This document shows positions 62,758 to 64,000 of a DNA stretch of 64,000 nt, piece by piece. The position numbers were made by a program, and so were the translations under genes. The notes under the pieces are model-generated. The model saw nothing but the letters and a program-made list of their open reading frames with translations. It did no database searches and was not told where the DNA came from. Location of the stretch: assembly GCF_021602345.1 (NCBI RefSeq), contig NZ_BQID01000005.1, positions 336,116-400,115 of the forward strand. The letters run 5' to 3'. Numbering within the stretch: the stretch's first letter is position 1; every line of letters starts with the position of its first letter. This DNA comes from Pseudomonas pharyngis. Lineage in GTDB: Bacteria; Pseudomonadota; Gammaproteobacteria; Pseudomonadales; Pseudomonadaceae.

Positions 62758-63345
62758 CTAGTGCTTGTGGTGGTTGCTGTTGCCGGTGGTGTCCAGGATC
62801 GCGCCGTCGCTGGTGATGTCCCCGGTGACGTGCAGCGGTCCCTCGATATTGACCGGCCCTTTGATGTTCACCGTGGCTTCGAGATCGATCGTTCCCGAGT
62901 TCACCGTGACAGCGTTGTCGGTTACCTCGGCCTGGGTCGCCCCGACCTTGATGGCGACCGTTCCGGTGGGCAGGGTGATGCTGTAAATGCTGTCCTGCCA
63001 GTCGTAGACCAAGCGCCCGCCATCCTCGAAATGCCAGACTTCGACATGGTCGCGGTTGTCCGGCGGCGCGCCGCCGTTGCCGTACAGGCCAGGAATGAAC
63101 GTGCCTTGAGCCACGTCGCCGCTGGCACTGATCAGGGTGCCCTGCTCGTTCAGGCTGGGCGCCCGCCAGTGCCGCGCCTTGCCGGCAGCAATGCTGTGCC
63201 AGCGCACCCAGCCGCTGACCCACTCACCGTCCGAAACGCGGCAGGCCGGTGGTGACGAGGTAAGGTCAACTGCGACCACGTAGCAGTCCTTGACCAGGCC
63301 AGCGAGCATGCGGTCGTGCTGTGCGGCAATGTAACTTGGACTCAT
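62758..63345 (-). CDS. Baseplate assembly/spike protein V
   Basis: 195 residues from the ATG at 63345. OB-fold N-terminus (VVAVDLTSSPPACRVSDGEWVSGWVRW), then a repeating beta-helix needle (VTVNSGTIDLEATVNIKGPVNIEGPLHVTGDITSDG), ending in HHKH, the histidine cluster that binds iron at the tip of P2-type spikes. It pierces the outer membrane. Overlaps the next gene by 4 bp. Confidence 0.94.
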   Translation of the reverse strand: MSPSYIAAQHDRMLAGLVKDCYVVAVDLTSSPPACRVSDGEWVSGWVRWHSIAAGKARHWRAPSLNEQGTLISASGDVAQGTFIPGLYGNGGAPPDNRDHVEVWHFEDGGRLVYDWQDSIYSITLPTGTVAIKVGATQAEVTDNAVTVNSGTIDLEATVNIKGPVNIEGPLHVTGDITSDGAILDTTGNSNHHKH

Positions 63346-63863
63346 GGCACGTCCTCCGGACGGAACGGGCCGTCGCCCGGTTCGGTATTCAGTACCAGGG
63401 TGCCCGGTGGCTGATCCGGCCATGGCCATTCGGCGTCACCGAGGTAGATCTGCTGTGTCCACTCCACAACCCAGACGGTGTAGCCGTCCAACTCGGGCTT
63501 GGTCCAGTCGGGCATGGCCTGCACGAACTCGGCCGGTTCGACCGCCACACCCCAGCTCTGCATGCGCAGTAGCGCGCCAAGATGACCGGCCAGAAACACC
63601 GCCTGCTGATGGTGATCCGGCTGAATGGGATCGGTGATCACCCGCGCCTCGAACTTGCAGGCCAAACCGGTTTCGCCTGTTCCCGGATCTAGACCCGGCT
63701 CCATCTCGGCCAGCTCGATCAGTATTGCCGGCAGCGGTAGACGATCCAAGTCATTGGGCCACATGGCCACCGTTTGCACCCATGGCAACTGATGCTGAAT
63801 ATGTTGTTCGATGGCTTGATAAAGCTGCTCAAAACTTAACGGCTCCTCGACATGTTCGATCAC
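63342..63863 (-). CDS. Phage protein of unknown function upstream of V
   Basis: 173 residues from a GTG at 63863. Features: FEQLYQAIEQHIQHQLPWVQTVAMWPNDLDRLPLPAILIELAEMEPGLD, then a beta-rich part and an acidic/proline-rich C-terminus. The position before V and the pattern suggest a tail-terminator or tail-completion protein, as in DUF1834-type proteins of Mu-like phages, but I am not certain. Overlaps V by 4 bp, stop of the previous gene directly upstream. Confidence 0.6.
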   Translation of the reverse strand: MIEHVEEPLSFEQLYQAIEQHIQHQLPWVQTVAMWPNDLDRLPLPAILIELAEMEPGLDPGTGETGLACKFEARVITDPIQPDHHQQAVFLAGHLGALLRMQSWGVAVEPAEFVQAMPDWTKPELDGYTVWVVEWTQQIYLGDAEWPWPDQPPGTLVLNTEPGDGPFRPEDVP

Positions 63864-63864
63864 G

Positions 63865-64000
63865 TTATTTCCCCCTCGGTGGCTTCTTCAGCTCAAAGTT
63901 GAGTTCCTGCTGCAGGACATGCACCAGGTGTTCGTCGGCCTTGCGGATCCAGCTTTCGAAGTGCGGCAGCGCCTGCGGGCCTACCCGGTCAGCGGGGGAG
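63865..64000 (-). CDS. Phage morphogenesis protein, C-terminal fragment
   Basis: The last 44 residues are in the window (about ALPHFESWIRKADEHLVHVL, then KKPPRGK and TAA at 63865-63867); the gene continues to the right. The helical, Leu-rich end and the place before V fit a tail-completion or virion morphogenesis protein (gpS-like), but so little is visible that the name is tentative. Confidence 0.4.
   Translation of the reverse strand, partial: SPADRVGPQALPHFESWIRKADEHLVHVLQQELNFELKKPPRGK

Overview
This is a 64 kb piece of a Pseudomonas chromosome, most likely from the P. fluorescens group. The signs are high-GC codon use, REP palindromes built on GTGGGAGCGAGC, DUF3509, alpha-E and FATP-like acyl-CoA synthetase genes, and a conserved block (speE, mtnC, mtnD, mtnB, transporter, aroC, prmB, isochorismatase-like, Smr, folE) that I recall in the same order in P. 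aeruginosa. No database search was possible, so family names come from reading the proteins. Left part (1-39,100) is mostly ordinary chromosome: a partial hydantoin/Asp-Glu racemase, a LysR regulator beside an SDR oxidoreductase, a HAD phosphatase, a 1591-residue Rhs toxin with a swapped AT-rich C-terminus and its immunity gene, two tandem glycine-zipper secreted proteins, tRNA-Ser(GGA), an enoyl-CoA hydratase-like protein, a PlsC-type acyltransferase, CorA, a class I amidotransferase, a thiolase/FadB-like beta-oxidation pair, a c-type cytochrome, an ATP-grasp/alpha-E/transglutaminase operon, RraB, SpeE, an acyl-CoA synthetase, DUF3509 with a good sigma-54 promoter match, and the methionine-salvage cluster. 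The chromosome then breaks: at 39,076 a gene starts with nine codons that I recognise as the beginning of folE (GTP cyclohydrolase I), and the reading then leaves that family completely. I take about 39,103 as the left edge of an integrated element that continues past the right end of the window. The first part of the element (39,103-48,850) is AT-richer cargo: a translationally coupled pair made of a DUF262/DGQHR-like ParB-fold protein and a protein with a HEPN-type RN-x3-H motif, a 1170-residue NACHT/STAND ATPase with a Cap4/Mrr-like nuclease N-terminus, an SOS-controlled umuDC-like pair, and a ten-copy 51-52 bp minisatellite. The rest (48,849-64,000) is a P2-like contractile-tail module, nearly all on the minus strand, read from right to left: unknown morphogenesis genes, baseplate V, W, J, I, tail fibre and chaperone, sheath, tube, E/E', tape measure, U, X, D, then endolysin and nested Rz/Rz1 spanins. 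A Dam-like methylase and a GrlR-like gene lie beside it, and a small membrane zinc-ribbon gene with its own terminator sits between X and D. The window therefore holds the cargo end and tail half of a prophage or tailocin-type element. Capsid and integrase genes would lie to the right. The most interesting candidates are the ParB-fold/HEPN pair, the NACHT nuclease, the minisatellite and the moron-like gene between X and D.
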